Assembly: GCA_028877005.1 (NCBI GenBank)
Contig: JAGWPI010000221.1
Span: forward strand, 1 to 9,011
Reading direction: 5' to 3'
DNA from: Bacteroidota bacterium
GTDB taxonomy: Bacteria; Bacteroidota; Bacteroidia; Chitinophagales; Chitinophagaceae
Length of the DNA stretch: 9,011 bases
Positions 1 through 6,704 of this stretch are shown here, piece after piece. How positions within the stretch are numbered: position 1 is the stretch's first letter; each line of letters begins with the position of its first letter. Position numbers and translations under genes: made by a program. The notes beneath the pieces were generated by a model. That model worked only from the letters and a program-made list of their open reading frames with translations, searched no databases and had not been told where the DNA came from.

Positions 1-156
1 ATATTTGCTTATCGGATGATTTGCACAGATACAGTAGAAGATAAAATTTTAAACTTACAAGAAAGGAAAAAAACGCTGGCAAGAGATTTAATTACAGACG
101 ATGAGGGCTTTGTGAAATCATTAAGCAGAGAAGATTTAGAATATCTTTTTAGTTAA
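1..156 (+). CDS. SNF2-family DEAD/DEAH helicase, C-terminal end (partial)
   Basis: This is the last 51 codons of a gene that enters from the left edge, read in frame 1 and ending in TAA. The peptide contains YRMICTDTVEDKIL, then LQERKK, and finishes SLSREDLEYLF. This matches the conserved tail of bacterial SNF2/RapA-type helicases, in which a (Y/H)R(L/M)I..DTVE(D/E)KI element is followed by an LQ..K motif, a short linker and a terminal LS..DL..LF. The family consists of ATP-dependent DNA translocases that remodel protein-nucleic acid complexes, and this tail lies just after the second RecA-like domain. None of the helicase motifs proper are in the window, so the assignment rests only on the tail. 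It is convergent with the next gene and unrelated to the phenylacetate genes. Confidence 0.8.
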   Translation: MFAYRMICTDTVEDKILNLQERKKTLARDLITDDEGFVKSLSREDLEYLFS

Positions 157-251
157 AAATGAAGATCTGTAACAGGACATAGTACCAATAAAATTTGCTA
201 CAAAATTATTTAATTAATTGATTAAAGCCATTATGCATTCTTATTAATAAA

Positions 252-289
252 AATAGAGGCTGTTCTAAATAAATAAGACAGCCTCTATT
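252..289 (-). terminator. Intrinsic terminator after the small secreted-protein gene
   Basis: A perfect 12-base-pair stem is formed by 252-263 and 278-289 (AATAGAGGCTGT with ACAGCCTCTATT), with a 14-base loop. Read on the - strand, the stem begins 15 bases after the stop codon of the 305-724 gene and runs into TTTATTAATAA, giving a usable U-rich tail. On the + strand the tail is GAAAATTAAAG, which is poor, so efficient termination of the SNF2 gene from the other side is less certain, although the hairpin lies between two convergent genes. Confidence 0.8.
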
Positions 290-304
290 GAAAATTAAAG
301 CAAC

Positions 305-724
305 TTAAAGTTGGCTAATTTTTACATCATCTACTTGCTTGGTGCGAATAGCAATGTCAAATTTCTTTTGATCAACACCATTAGCGTTACTAACTACTAC
401 AGTTAATTTTTGATACGCTGATTTAGGCACACTAAAACGTTTTACAAAATTTTGATCTTTAAAAGTGTTAGAATAAATCACATCACCACTTTCATCAAAA
501 AAAGTTAAATCAAATTTATTGCCGGTGGGATTGTTGTAGGTTACTGTAAAATTTAAGTAATCCTCGTCGCTTCCGGTATATTTAATCTGAACTTTATTGT
601 CGTTGTTTTCCTCTTTGGTAATATGATTTGCAGCTTGGACGTGCACAGATAAAAATAAAGCTGCTGCTACTAAACTACCTGCAAAAAATTTGTTGGCTAC
701 TTTGTTTAATACTACTTTTTTCAT
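305..724 (-). CDS. Small secreted protein of unknown function
   Basis: I do not recognise a named family. The frame is open further upstream, but I start at the ATG at 724 because it gives a textbook signal peptide: MKK, a few basic residues, the hydrophobic stretch FFAGSLVAAALFLSV, and an AxA-like cleavage site near VQA-AN at about residue 31. The product is 139 residues. The mature part of about 108 residues alternates polar and hydrophobic positions (KVQIKYTG, YLNFTVTYNN, KFDLTFFDESGDVIYSN, LTVVVSNANG), as expected for a small beta-sandwich domain. It has no cysteine in the mature part, no lipobox and no enzyme motif. I infer an exported, probably periplasmic protein. It stands alone, has its own terminator and a long upstream region, and shows no functional link to the paa genes apart from the distant operator-like site at 963-976. 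Confidence 0.75.
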   Translation of the reverse strand: MKKVVLNKVANKFFAGSLVAAALFLSVHVQAANHITKEENNDNKVQIKYTGSDEDYLNFTVTYNNPTGNKFDLTFFDESGDVIYSNTFKDQNFVKRFSVPKSAYQKLTVVVSNANGVDQKKFDIAIRTKQVDDVKISQL

Positions 725-1047
725 GTTTTTGGTTTTAAATGAAATAATACAATGCCTGTGATGCCGAAACATCATTTTTGATTTTTTTAAAAAATTGATT
801 TCATTTGACAACCAATCAGTGAGCTATTTCATAGTAGGCAAGCGGGTGCGTTAAAGAAAAATTCAGTAAGGCCTACTGTATACAAATATTAATACAAGAA
901 TTTAAAAAAGGTAACCCATATTTCTATTTTTTTGGTCAGTTAAGGAATTGTTATGCCTTAAACAAACAAACGTTTGTATTTTAAGAGGCTTTTTCTGAAA
1001 AAAATTTATATGTAAAAAATTATAATTTATAAATAATAAGCCTTAAG
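725..1047. other. 323-base gene-free stretch between obgE and the secreted-protein gene
   Basis: I see no protein or RNA gene here. The stretch is AT-rich. It holds a weak hairpin just after obgE (1039-1054), a PaaR-like operator sequence (963-976), a TTAAGG/CCTTAA inverted repeat around 940-961, and an imperfect palindrome CAGTA-5-TACTG at 864-878. A near-match to the Bacteroidota -7 element, AATATTTG on the - strand (883-890), could drive the secreted-protein gene with a leader of roughly 150 bases, but I cannot find a convincing partner -33 element. Confidence 0.5.
963..976. promoter_or_regulatory. Orphan PaaR-like operator sequence
   Basis: CAAACAAACGTTTG fits CNAACNNNNGTTNG, the pattern shared with the tetR and paaA promoter sites. 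It also contains the perfect 12-base palindrome ACAAACGTTTGT (966-977). Its internal plan, C-W-AAC-W-AACGTT-W-G, is the same as that of the tetR site at 8425-8438. No TAnnTTTG element stands at a sensible distance on either strand, so its target is unclear. The AAAC repeat that makes up its left half could also arise by chance in AT-rich DNA. Confidence 0.4.
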
Positions 1048-1054
1048 CTAGGCT
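1039..1054 (-). terminator. Possible weak terminator after obgE
   Basis: AGCCT (1039-1043) and AGGCT (1050-1054) can form a 5-base-pair stem with a 6-base loop that includes the obgE stop codon. On the - strand it is followed by TTATTATTTATAAATTATAATTTTTTAC. The stem is short and the first T-run is interrupted, so this is only a candidate end for the long - strand transcript. Confidence 0.3.
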
Positions 1055-2055
1055 GAAACAGTTTTGTTTAAAAGCTGCCATAGCGCATCTTTCAAAGCCA
1101 TTAAGCCCTGCCCAGTTACGGAAGATATAAATAGATGAGGAATCTGCTTAGGCAATTGATTACGTATGGCTTCCTTCAACTCCTCATCCAACATATCAGC
1201 CTTACTTATGGCAATCATAAAGTCTTTTTGAAGCATTTCAGGATTATAGGCAGTAAGTTCATCCAACAAAATTTTAAATTCAGCAGCATGATCATTACTA
1301 TCTGCAGGTATTAAAAAAAGTAGTACAGAATTTCTTTCAATATGCCTTAAAAAACGGTGCCCCAAACCTTTACCCTCGGCAGCCCCTTCTATAATACCTG
1401 GTAGGTCGGCAATGCAAAAACTTTTCCCATCCCGATATTCCACCATACCCAATTGAGGAATTAAGGTAGTAAAAGCATAATCTGCAATTTTTGGTTTGGC
1501 GGCAGTAATAACACTAAGCAGGGTAGATTTTCCGGCATTGGGGAAACCCACCAACCCTACATCAGCCAATACTTTTAATTCTAAATACTTCCAACCCTCA
1601 GTACCGGGTTCCCCTGGCTGTGCATATTCCGGAACTTGGTTAGTAGGTGTAGCAAAGTTAGCATTACCTAAACCACCTCTACCGCCTCGCAGCCAAATTA
1701 CTTCTTGTTTATCTTCTAAAATTTCTGCTTCAATTTTACCGGTTTCTTCATCTTTAGCAATGGTACCCAAAGGAACTTCCAGCACAATATCTTCACCATC
1801 GTGGCCGGTACAGTTATTTTTAGAACCCGGCTCACCATTTTCAGCTAAAACATTTTTATAATAACGTAAATGTAATAATGTCCATAAATTAGCATTACCA
1901 CGTAATATAATATGTCCGCCACGCCCTCCATCACCTCCATCAGGCCCACCTTTGGCGGTTAATTTATTGCGCATAAAATGTTTGGCACCGGCTCCACCAT
2001 GGCCACTTCTACAAAATACGCGGATATAATCAATAAAATTATTTTTCTCAGACAC
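1048..2055 (-). CDS. obgE: GTPase ObgE/CgtA, ribosome-associated
   Basis: Obg is an essential GTP-binding protein that associates with the 50S subunit and acts in ribosome assembly and stress or growth control. From N to C terminus it shows the glycine-rich Obg fold ([22 protein letters not shown], then [13 protein letters not shown]), followed by the GTPase domain with G1 GFPNAGKST, switch I G2 (FTTL), G3 DLPG and G4 SKAD, and a G5-like SSVTGQG. I choose the GTG at 2055, giving 335 residues that begin [10 protein letters not shown], because Bacteroidota Obg proteins start just before the NFxDY element. A TTG at 2097 would add 14 residues, but it lies upstream of a good -7 element (2079-2086) and lacks family support. 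The protein ends soon after the GTPase domain, without a long C-terminal extension. It follows paaY by 45 bases but probably has its own promoter; its housekeeping role is separate from phenylacetate catabolism. Confidence 0.95.
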   Translation of the reverse strand: MSEKNNFIDYIRVFCRSGHGGAGAKHFMRNKLTAKGGPDGGDGGRGGHIILRGNANLWTLLHLRYYKNVLAENGEPGSKNNCTGHDGEDIVLEVPLGTIAKDEETGKIEAEILEDKQEVIWLRGGRGGLGNANFATPTNQVPEYAQPGEPGTEGWKYLELKVLADVGLVGFPNAGKSTLLSVITAAKPKIADYAFTTLIPQLGMVEYRDGKSFCIADLPGIIEGAAEGKGLGHRFLRHIERNSVLLFLIPADSNDHAAEFKILLDELTAYNPEMLQKDFMIAISKADMLDEELKEAIRNQLPKQIPHLFISSVTGQGLMALKDALWQLLNKTVSA

Positions 2056-2078
2056 TTTATTATGATATAATTGAAGGG

Positions 2079-2086
2079 CAAAGGTA
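2079..2086 (-). promoter_or_regulatory. -7 promoter element for obgE
   Basis: On the - strand this reads TACCTTTG, an exact match to the Bacteroidota -7 element TAnnTTTG. It lies in the paaY-obgE gap and ends 23 bases before the GTG start at 2055, so the leader would be about 20 bases. I find no TTG at the usual 17-23 bases upstream, so the -33 element is missing or degenerate. Its position supports independent expression of obgE and argues against the upstream TTG start. Confidence 0.5.
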
Positions 2087-2100
2087 CGGCAATGCAATTA

Positions 2101-2703
2101 CTATTGTGGTTTTGATTCATTCCATGTTTTATAATTTGCAATATTTTCAATAACCGGTGAAACCGTTGGCAATTCCGTGAGTGGAGTACAAACCTCCCAA
2201 CTTTCATGCATTTGTGTAGGTAAAGATTGATAGAGTTTTGTACCTTCAGTTTTCCACTGCATCATTTCATCTGTAACAATTTTAATTTTTTTAGCAGGGT
2301 TACCTACTATTAAACTTCTATTTTCAAACACACTATCCGCCTTTATAAATGCTAATGCACCTACTATACATTCATCACCTAAAATAACATTATCCATAAT
2401 AACTGCATTCATGCCTACTAAACAATTGGCGCCAATGGTGGCCCCATGAATAATAGCTCCATGGCCAATATGTGCCCCTTTTTTTAAAATAACAGTAACA
2501 CCGGGGAACATATGTATGGTGCAATTTTCCTGCACATTACAACCATCTTCAATAATAATTTTACCCCAATCGCCTCTTATAGCAGCACCAGGACCCACAT
2601 ACACATCACAACCAATTTGCACATTTCCGGTTACAGCCGCTTGTGGATGAACGAACGAAGAAGGATGAATAACGGGGATATGCTGACGAAACTTATAAAT
2701 CAT
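2101..2703 (-). CDS. paaY: PaaY, hexapeptide-repeat thioesterase of phenylacetate degradation
   Basis: A 200-residue left-handed beta-helix protein of the gamma-carbonic-anhydrase-like family. Hexapeptide repeats run from about residue 20 to 135 (VTGNVQIGCDVYVGPGAAIRG and onward). The three histidines expected to bind metal are visible at H64 (CTIHMFPG), H81 and H86 (HIGHGAIIHG). The GMNAV, IVGALAFIKA and LIVGNPAK segments, together with a C-terminal tail, distinguish PaaY from plain carbonic anhydrases. In E. coli PaaY is a thioesterase that removes CoA from a dead-end seven-membered-ring intermediate, which relieves inhibition and CoA trapping. Its ATG overlaps the TGA of paaI by four bases (ATGA), implying translational coupling. 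It is the last paa gene here; the length matches the E. coli protein (about 196 residues). Confidence 0.93.
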   Translation of the reverse strand: MIYKFRQHIPVIHPSSFVHPQAAVTGNVQIGCDVYVGPGAAIRGDWGKIIIEDGCNVQENCTIHMFPGVTVILKKGAHIGHGAIIHGATIGANCLVGMNAVIMDNVILGDECIVGALAFIKADSVFENRSLIVGNPAKKIKIVTDEMMQWKTEGTKLYQSLPTQMHESWEVCTPLTELPTVSPVIENIANYKTWNESKPQ

Positions 2704-3122
2704 GGTATGATTTTTTTGGAAGTTCTAAAACAAGTACCCTTAAATAGCGCAATCATGTGCTGATGTTGATTAAAAATTTGAATTAAATACAATCCGGTAC
2801 TTTTCCCATTGTGTAATTCTGTTGCTTCAGCTACTAATGTATCTCCAACATGCACGGGCTTTAAAAACTGAATAGAGGTATCTAATGCAACGGATAACTG
2901 ATTACGACTATTACATGCAAATGCAAATGCACTATCAGCCAATGTAAAAGCAATACCACCATGCACAATTCCCAATCCATTAATCATTTCAGGCCTAACA
3001 TGCATGGTAATTTTACTATATCCTTCTTTAATTTCTAAAAGTTGAATACCTAACCATTGAGAAAAAAGGTCATCTTTCATCATTTTGTTTACAACCACTT
3101 CATAAGAATTATTGGTATCCAT
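2700..3122 (-). CDS. paaI: PaaI, hotdog-fold acyl-CoA thioesterase
   Basis: A 140-residue single-domain hotdog thioesterase of the PaaI group. The signature N48-G-L-G-I-V-H-G-G (48-56), followed by FTLADSAFAFACNS, contains the conserved HGG turn and catalytic aspartate D63. The later SIQFLKPVHVGDTLVAEA segment is the second typical hotdog strand pair. In E. coli PaaI hydrolyses ring-hydroxylated phenylacetyl-CoA and is thought to recover CoA when the pathway stalls. The ATG at 3122 is the natural start and lies 9 bases after the paaG stop. It overlaps paaY by four bases, so these two CoA-rescue enzymes are likely made together. Confidence 0.92.
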   Translation of the reverse strand: MDTNNSYEVVVNKMMKDDLFSQWLGIQLLEIKEGYSKITMHVRPEMINGLGIVHGGIAFTLADSAFAFACNSRNQLSVALDTSIQFLKPVHVGDTLVAEATELHNGKSTGLYLIQIFNQHQHMIALFKGTCFRTSKKIIP

Positions 3123-3131
3123 AAAATTTAT

Positions 3132-3905
3132 TTAATTACCGTTGAAATGAGGATTTCTTTTTTCAATAAATGCGGCTACCCCTTCTTTAAAGTCGTGGGT
3201 AGATGCGGCCTTTTGTTGAAGTACATCTTCAAGTATTAGTTGCGTTTCTAAATTTTGTGAAAGAGATGCCTGAAGAGCCTGCTTAATATAAGCCAACGCT
3301 TGTGTAGGCATTTTAGATAAATGAACAGCTAATTTTTGTGAAGACAGCACAAAATCGTTGGCAGAAAATACTTTGTAAATCATACCCATAGATGCAGCTT
3401 CGGCAGCAGAAATTTTATCACCCAACATCATAAGAGCCATTGCTTTTTGATAACCAATTAACCTAGGAAGAAAAAAAGTACCACCACTATCAGGTATTAA
3501 TCCAATTTTAGAAAATGCTTGAATAAAAGAAGCTTGTTCATGGGCAACTATAATATCACAAGACAATGCAATATTAGCACCGGCACCGGCAGCAACGCCA
3601 TTTACAGCAGCAATTACAGGCTTTTGCAATTGTTGCAATTGAAGTATTATGGGGTTAAAATGCTCCTTTAATATTTTGTCCATACCTGGACCATTGGGAT
3701 CTATAACTTCTTCTAAATCCTGCCCTGCACAAAAACCTTTACCGGCACCCGTAAGGTATACACAACGCACATTGGGAGTTTTACATGTATCTAATTTTTC
3801 TTGTAATAGCACGGCCATTGACCTATTAAAGGCATTAAGTTTTTCCGGCCTGTTTAGTGTAATAAAGGCAATACCGTTATTAATTTCAAATAAAATTTCG
3901 GACAT
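3132..3905 (-). CDS. paaG: PaaG, 2-(1,2-epoxy-1,2-dihydrophenyl)acetyl-CoA isomerase
   Basis: A 257-residue crotonase-family enzyme. The two oxyanion-hole regions are present: GAGKGFCAGQDL at 53-64 and VNGVAAGAGANIAL at 101-114. The sequence FSKIGLIPDSGGTFFLPR (131-148) carries D139 at the position of the catalytic aspartate of E. coli PaaG, while the glutamates of true hydratases are absent. The C-terminal EGVAAFIEKRNPHFNG is the usual crotonase tail. PaaG converts the ring epoxide made by PaaABCE into the oxepin form that PaaZ later opens. PaaG rather than PaaF is favoured by the length, the GFCAGQDL..DP.GP stretch and the place directly after paaD. It is 9 bases from both neighbours, so it is in the same transcript. 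Confidence 0.93.
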   Translation of the reverse strand: MSEILFEINNGIAFITLNRPEKLNAFNRSMAVLLQEKLDTCKTPNVRCVYLTGAGKGFCAGQDLEEVIDPNGPGMDKILKEHFNPIILQLQQLQKPVIAAVNGVAAGAGANIALSCDIIVAHEQASFIQAFSKIGLIPDSGGTFFLPRLIGYQKAMALMMLGDKISAAEAASMGMIYKVFSANDFVLSSQKLAVHLSKMPTQALAYIKQALQASLSQNLETQLILEDVLQQKAASTHDFKEGVAAFIEKRNPHFNGN

Positions 3906-3914
3906 TGATAAATA

Positions 3915-4421
3915 TTAATGACATTTAAAATAATCAAAAGGTTCTTTACAATCTAAACATTGATACAAAGCTTTACAAGCTGTGCTACCAAAACGTGATA
4001 CCATGTGTGTATGGTAGGATAAACATTGTGGACATTGTATTGCTTCTTCTTTTTGAAAAACTTCCGGATTGCAAACAGCTTGCTTTGGTAGTGGGGGGGC
4101 AATGCCATATGCCTTCAATTTTTCTTTTCCTTCTTTTGTCATCCAATCTGTTGTCCATGCTGGTGAAAGTGTTTGTTCAATATTCACTTTCTTAAACCCA
4201 TTTTCTAATAACACCATATGCAATTGCATTCGAATTACATCCATTGCCGGACATCCACTATAAGTAGGTGTAATGGAAATTGTAACAGTATCGGAGTTTT
4301 CTACGCATACTTTTCTTATAATACCCAGCTCAACTACTGATAAAACGGGCACTTCCGGATCTTTTACAGTAGACAATAATTGCCAAACTGCATCTTCGGT
4401 ATGTTGTTGATTACTTACCAT
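3915..4421 (-). CDS. paaD: PaaD, maturation factor for the phenylacetyl-CoA epoxidase
   Basis: A 168-residue two-part protein. The N-terminal part is a MIP18/DUF59 domain (about residues 8-95) with DPEVPVLSVVELGI and the conserved YSGCPAM cysteine C57, the type found in Fe-S assembly proteins. The C-terminal part is a cysteine-rich knuckle: C130-x2-C133, then GSTAC149KALYQC155xxC158 KEPFDYF, closely matching E. coli PaaD. PaaD is needed for an active epoxidase but is not a subunit of the core complex; Fe-S or metal delivery to PaaE or PaaA is the usual proposal. The ATG overlaps the paaC stop by seven bases, implying coupled translation. The stop is 9 bases before paaG. Confidence 0.94.
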   Translation of the reverse strand: MVSNQQHTEDAVWQLLSTVKDPEVPVLSVVELGIIRKVCVENSDTVTISITPTYSGCPAMDVIRMQLHMVLLENGFKKVNIEQTLSPAWTTDWMTKEGKEKLKAYGIAPPLPKQAVCNPEVFQKEEAIQCPQCLSYHTHMVSRFGSTACKALYQCLDCKEPFDYFKCH

Positions 4422-5260
4422 ATTGCATTGGGAAAAGTTCGGGGTAAAAATTGCATTTCAGCTAAAATATATCCTAAATGTTCAGTATGCTTCCCTATTT
4501 TACCTCCGGTTTGATGCCATTGGTTCAACGATTGCGTAGGAAGCGTTGCCTGTTCAAAAATTTGATTCATTTTATCCAGCCAATTGTTTTTAAGTGATGT
4601 ATATGTAACATCATCTAAATGATAATATACTTTTTCATACATAACGGGCTCAAACATTTCGCCCATATATGGCCATAAAAATTCTATTGCTTGTAACATA
4701 CGGCTCTTACTTTCATGAGTTCCATCGCCTAATCTTATTATCCACTCGCTACTCCATTTAACATGGTATTGAACCTCTTTTAACGACTTTTCAGCAATAC
4801 CGGCCAAATTTAAATCGGTATGTTTTTGGAGCAATTGAAATAAATAAAAACGATAAACACTAAAACTACATATCTTAAGTATAGTTTGGGCCCAATCTCC
4901 ATTAGGCAATTCTACTAATAGATGATTTTTAAAAGCATGGGTATCTCGTAAATAAGCCAAACTATCTTCATTAATTTTTTCGGGTAATATATCAAAATCT
5001 ATTAACGTCAATGCCACATCATTAGAAATGTCTTGCAATTGTGTAGCAATATATTGATACAAATGACGCGATTGCCCAACAAAATCTAAGGCTATGTTAG
5101 TTAATGCAATATCTTGTTCTAAAATTGGCCCATGTCCGCACCATTCACTGCAACGATGCCCCATTATAAGACTATCATCAGCAAGATGCAACAAAGCATG
5201 AATAGCCATTGTGTTAGTAGAAGCAGGATTTAGATTAATAGTTTCAGCATTCATGTACAT
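4415..5260 (-). CDS. paaC: PaaC, structural subunit of the phenylacetyl-CoA 1,2-epoxidase
   Basis: A 281-residue ferritin-like helical protein, partner of PaaA. Family hallmarks are SEWCGHGPILEQDIALTNIALDFVGQ near residues 38-63, LLVELPNGDWA, KEVQYHVKWSSEWIIRLGDGT, and the C-terminal TGGKIGKHTEHLGYILAEMQFLPR. PaaC resembles the diiron subunit but in E. coli has no active metal site and serves as a scaffold for the PaaA-PaaC heterodimer. The first 20 or so residues extend beyond the E. coli protein (248 residues). Two starts are possible, ATG 5260 or ATG 5254 (M3); I report the longer, and they differ by two residues. It lies 20 bases after paaB and overlaps paaD by seven bases. Confidence 0.95.
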   Translation of the reverse strand: MYMNAETINLNPASTNTMAIHALLHLADDSLIMGHRCSEWCGHGPILEQDIALTNIALDFVGQSRHLYQYIATQLQDISNDVALTLIDFDILPEKINEDSLAYLRDTHAFKNHLLVELPNGDWAQTILKICSFSVYRFYLFQLLQKHTDLNLAGIAEKSLKEVQYHVKWSSEWIIRLGDGTHESKSRMLQAIEFLWPYMGEMFEPVMYEKVYYHLDDVTYTSLKNNWLDKMNQIFEQATLPTQSLNQWHQTGGKIGKHTEHLGYILAEMQFLPRTFPNAIW

Positions 5261-5280
5261 TCAATTTAGGAATATAATAA

Positions 5281-5637
5281 TTACATGTATTTTAATTCGT
5301 CGGGAAGTTGATAAAAAGTAGGATGCCTATATATTTTATCGTTGGCGGGGTCATATAAAGCATTGGCATCATCGGGATTTGATGCATGAATATTTTTACT
5401 TTCTACTACCCAAATGCTTACACCTTCCATTCTTCGGGTATATACATCTCTGGCATTTTCAATAGCCATTGCAGCATCGGCAGCATGTAAACTACCTACA
5501 TGTTTATGATCGAGCCCTTGCTTACTCCTAATGAAAACTTCCCATAAAGGCCATTCGCGTGATGAAGAAGTAGCAAGGGTACCACCTTCAATTTCACCAT
5601 AATCGCCGTATAAAAATTTCCGAAATAAGGTTATCAT
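5281..5637 (-). CDS. paaB: PaaB, small subunit of the phenylacetyl-CoA 1,2-epoxidase
   Basis: A 118-residue protein whose last 90 or so residues follow E. coli PaaB closely: WPLWEVFIRSKQGLDHKHVGSLHAADA, then IENARDVYTRR..G.SIWVV and the C-terminal YRHPTFYQLPDE. PaaB has no metal or cofactor and bridges PaaAC units in the epoxidase complex. The ATG at 5637 is the only ATG that keeps the whole conserved domain. It gives about 28 extra N-terminal residues (starting ITLFRKFLYGDYGE) compared with the 95-residue E. coli protein; an alternative non-ATG start inside this region cannot be excluded. It follows paaA by 28 bases and precedes paaC by 20. Confidence 0.94.
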   Translation of the reverse strand: MITLFRKFLYGDYGEIEGGTLATSSSREWPLWEVFIRSKQGLDHKHVGSLHAADAAMAIENARDVYTRRMEGVSIWVVESKNIHASNPDDANALYDPANDKIYRHPTFYQLPDELKYM

Positions 5638-5665
5638 GTTGTATTTTTTATTGTGTTGTATTTAT

Positions 5666-6643
5666 TTAGGAAACCGGAACTTGATTAGTTTTATTTTCAG
5701 TATCATAACTATACTGCCTTGCCGCCTTCTTTTCTTCATAAGCTAATGCAGCTTCTCTAACCCAAGCACCGTTTTCCCATGCCTGAATCCTTGTGGAAAG
5801 TCGCTCTTTATTACAAGGTCCATTTCCTTTTACCACATTCCAAAATTCATCCCAATTTATTGGTCCAAAATCGTAGTGTTGTTTTGCTTCGTTCCATTTC
5901 AAATCTTTGTCGGGCAAAGTCATTCCTAAAAATTTAACTTGTTCTGCACAAACATCTACAAATTTTTGGCGAAGTTCATCATTAGTAAATCGTTTAATTT
6001 TCCATTGCATGCTTTGAGCAGTATGGGGGGAATCATTGTCAGAAGGACCAAACATCATTAATGCCGGCCACCACCATCGGTTAATAGCATCCTGACACAT
6101 TTTTTGTTGTGCTTTATTTCCTTTAGATAAAGTGAGTAGAATTTCGAAACCTTGACGTTGATGGAAACTTTCTTCCTTACATATACGAACCATGGCACGT
6201 GCATAAGGGCCGTATGAACAGCGCGACAAAGGTACCTGATTCATAATAGCAGCGCCATCTACTAACCAACCAATGGCGCCCATATCGGCCCAGCTAATGG
6301 TAGGATAATTAAAAATGGAAGAGTATTTTGCTTTATTAGTGTGTAATTGTTGGTACATTTCGTCGCGAGTGATACCTAAAGTTTCAGCGGCAGAATACAA
6401 GTAAAGGCCATGTCCTGCTTCATCTTGCACTTTTGCTAATAAAATAGCTTTACGCCGAAGAGATGGAGCCCTAGTAATCCAATTGCCTTCGGGAAGCATA
6501 CCCACTACTTCACTATGTGCATGTTGCGAAATTTGACGAATAAGTGTTTTACGATATTCATCAGGCATCCAATCGCGTGGTTCTATTTTAATATCTTGGT
6601 CAATTTTCTTTTGAAATTGAATGGCCAATGTTATTGTATCCAT
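5666..6643 (-). CDS. paaA: PaaA, catalytic diiron subunit of the phenylacetyl-CoA 1,2-epoxidase
   Basis: A 325-residue ferritin-like diiron oxygenase subunit that inserts one oxygen atom of O2 into the ring of phenylacetyl-CoA. Diiron ligand segments are visible as HSEVVG (E45), DEAGHG (E75, H78), LVDGAA (near 127-132) and [10 protein letters not shown] (157-165, with H161). Blocks such as [22 protein letters not shown] and [16 protein letters not shown] are nearly identical to E. coli PaaA. The long frame begins at TTG 6649, but I choose the ATG at 6643 (MDTITL), because it is a proper start and follows the promoter at 6663-6696 with a leader of about 16 bases. It is the first gene of paaABCDGIY. 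The 61-base gap to paaE contains that promoter and a perfect palindromic operator. Confidence 0.96.
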   Translation of the reverse strand: MDTITLAIQFQKKIDQDIKIEPRDWMPDEYRKTLIRQISQHAHSEVVGMLPEGNWITRAPSLRRKAILLAKVQDEAGHGLYLYSAAETLGITRDEMYQQLHTNKAKYSSIFNYPTISWADMGAIGWLVDGAAIMNQVPLSRCSYGPYARAMVRICKEESFHQRQGFEILLTLSKGNKAQQKMCQDAINRWWWPALMMFGPSDNDSPHTAQSMQWKIKRFTNDELRQKFVDVCAEQVKFLGMTLPDKDLKWNEAKQHYDFGPINWDEFWNVVKGNGPCNKERLSTRIQAWENGAWVREAALAYEEKKAARQYSYDTENKTNQVPVS

Positions 6644-6662
6644 AACCAAATTTTTTATCCAT

Positions 6663-6696
6663 CAAAAATAAGAAAATACGTTTGGTTTACTAACAA
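6663..6696 (-). promoter_or_regulatory. Promoter of paaABCDGIY
   Basis: On the - strand, TTG (6696-6694) is followed by 23 bases and then TATTTTTG (6670-6663). This fits the Flavobacterium/Bacteroides consensus TTG-N17-23-TAnnTTTG, the -7 part exactly. Transcription would begin about four bases after the box, giving a leader of about 16 bases before the paaA ATG at 6643. The -33 TTG lies inside the palindrome 6690-6703, so a bound repressor would cover it. Confidence 0.65.
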
Positions 6697-6703
6697 TTGT
6701 TAG
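6690..6703. promoter_or_regulatory. Perfect palindromic operator upstream of paaA, PaaR-like
   Basis: CTAACAATTGTTAG is a perfect 14-base palindrome that begins one base after the paaE stop codon in the direction of transcription. It fits CNAACNNNNGTTNG, shared with the tetR promoter site. It resembles the operator I recall for the TetR-family PaaR of Thermus thermophilus (CNAACGNNCGTTNG), differing only at the two inner G/C positions. It overlaps the -33 element of the paaA promoter. A further half-site, CGTTTG, lies at 6679-6684 between the -33 and -7 elements. The TetR protein encoded at 7814-8410 is the obvious candidate ligand. Confidence 0.65.
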
Positions 6704-6704
6704 C

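Noticed and set aside
201..208. TAATTTTG on the - strand, matching the -7 consensus
   Set aside because: It lies beyond the terminator and would transcribe only antisense to the end of the SNF2 gene; such short matches are expected in AT-rich DNA.
301..313. Inverted repeat CAACTT-A-AAGTTG over the stop codon of the secreted-protein gene
   Set aside because: It has a one-base centre, so it cannot form a proper hairpin loop, and it does not fit the operator pattern; the strong terminator lies just beyond it.
725..811. Upstream extension of the secreted-protein gene to 811
   Set aside because: The extra 29 residues are rich in K, H and F without any domain character, and would bury the signal peptide that begins at ATG 724.
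864..878. Imperfect palindrome CAGTA-5-TACTG
   Set aside because: The arms are only five bases, there is no second copy in the window and no promoter element nearby.
1496..1861. Open frame on the + strand inside obgE
   Set aside because: It is antisense to the conserved Obg and GTPase motifs and its translation has no family character; it is a shadow of obgE.
2056..2097. TTG at 2097 as the obgE start, adding 14 residues
   Set aside because: The added residues are unlike Obg N-termini, the codon lies upstream of the -7 element at 2079-2086, and GTG 2055 gives the family-typical beginning.
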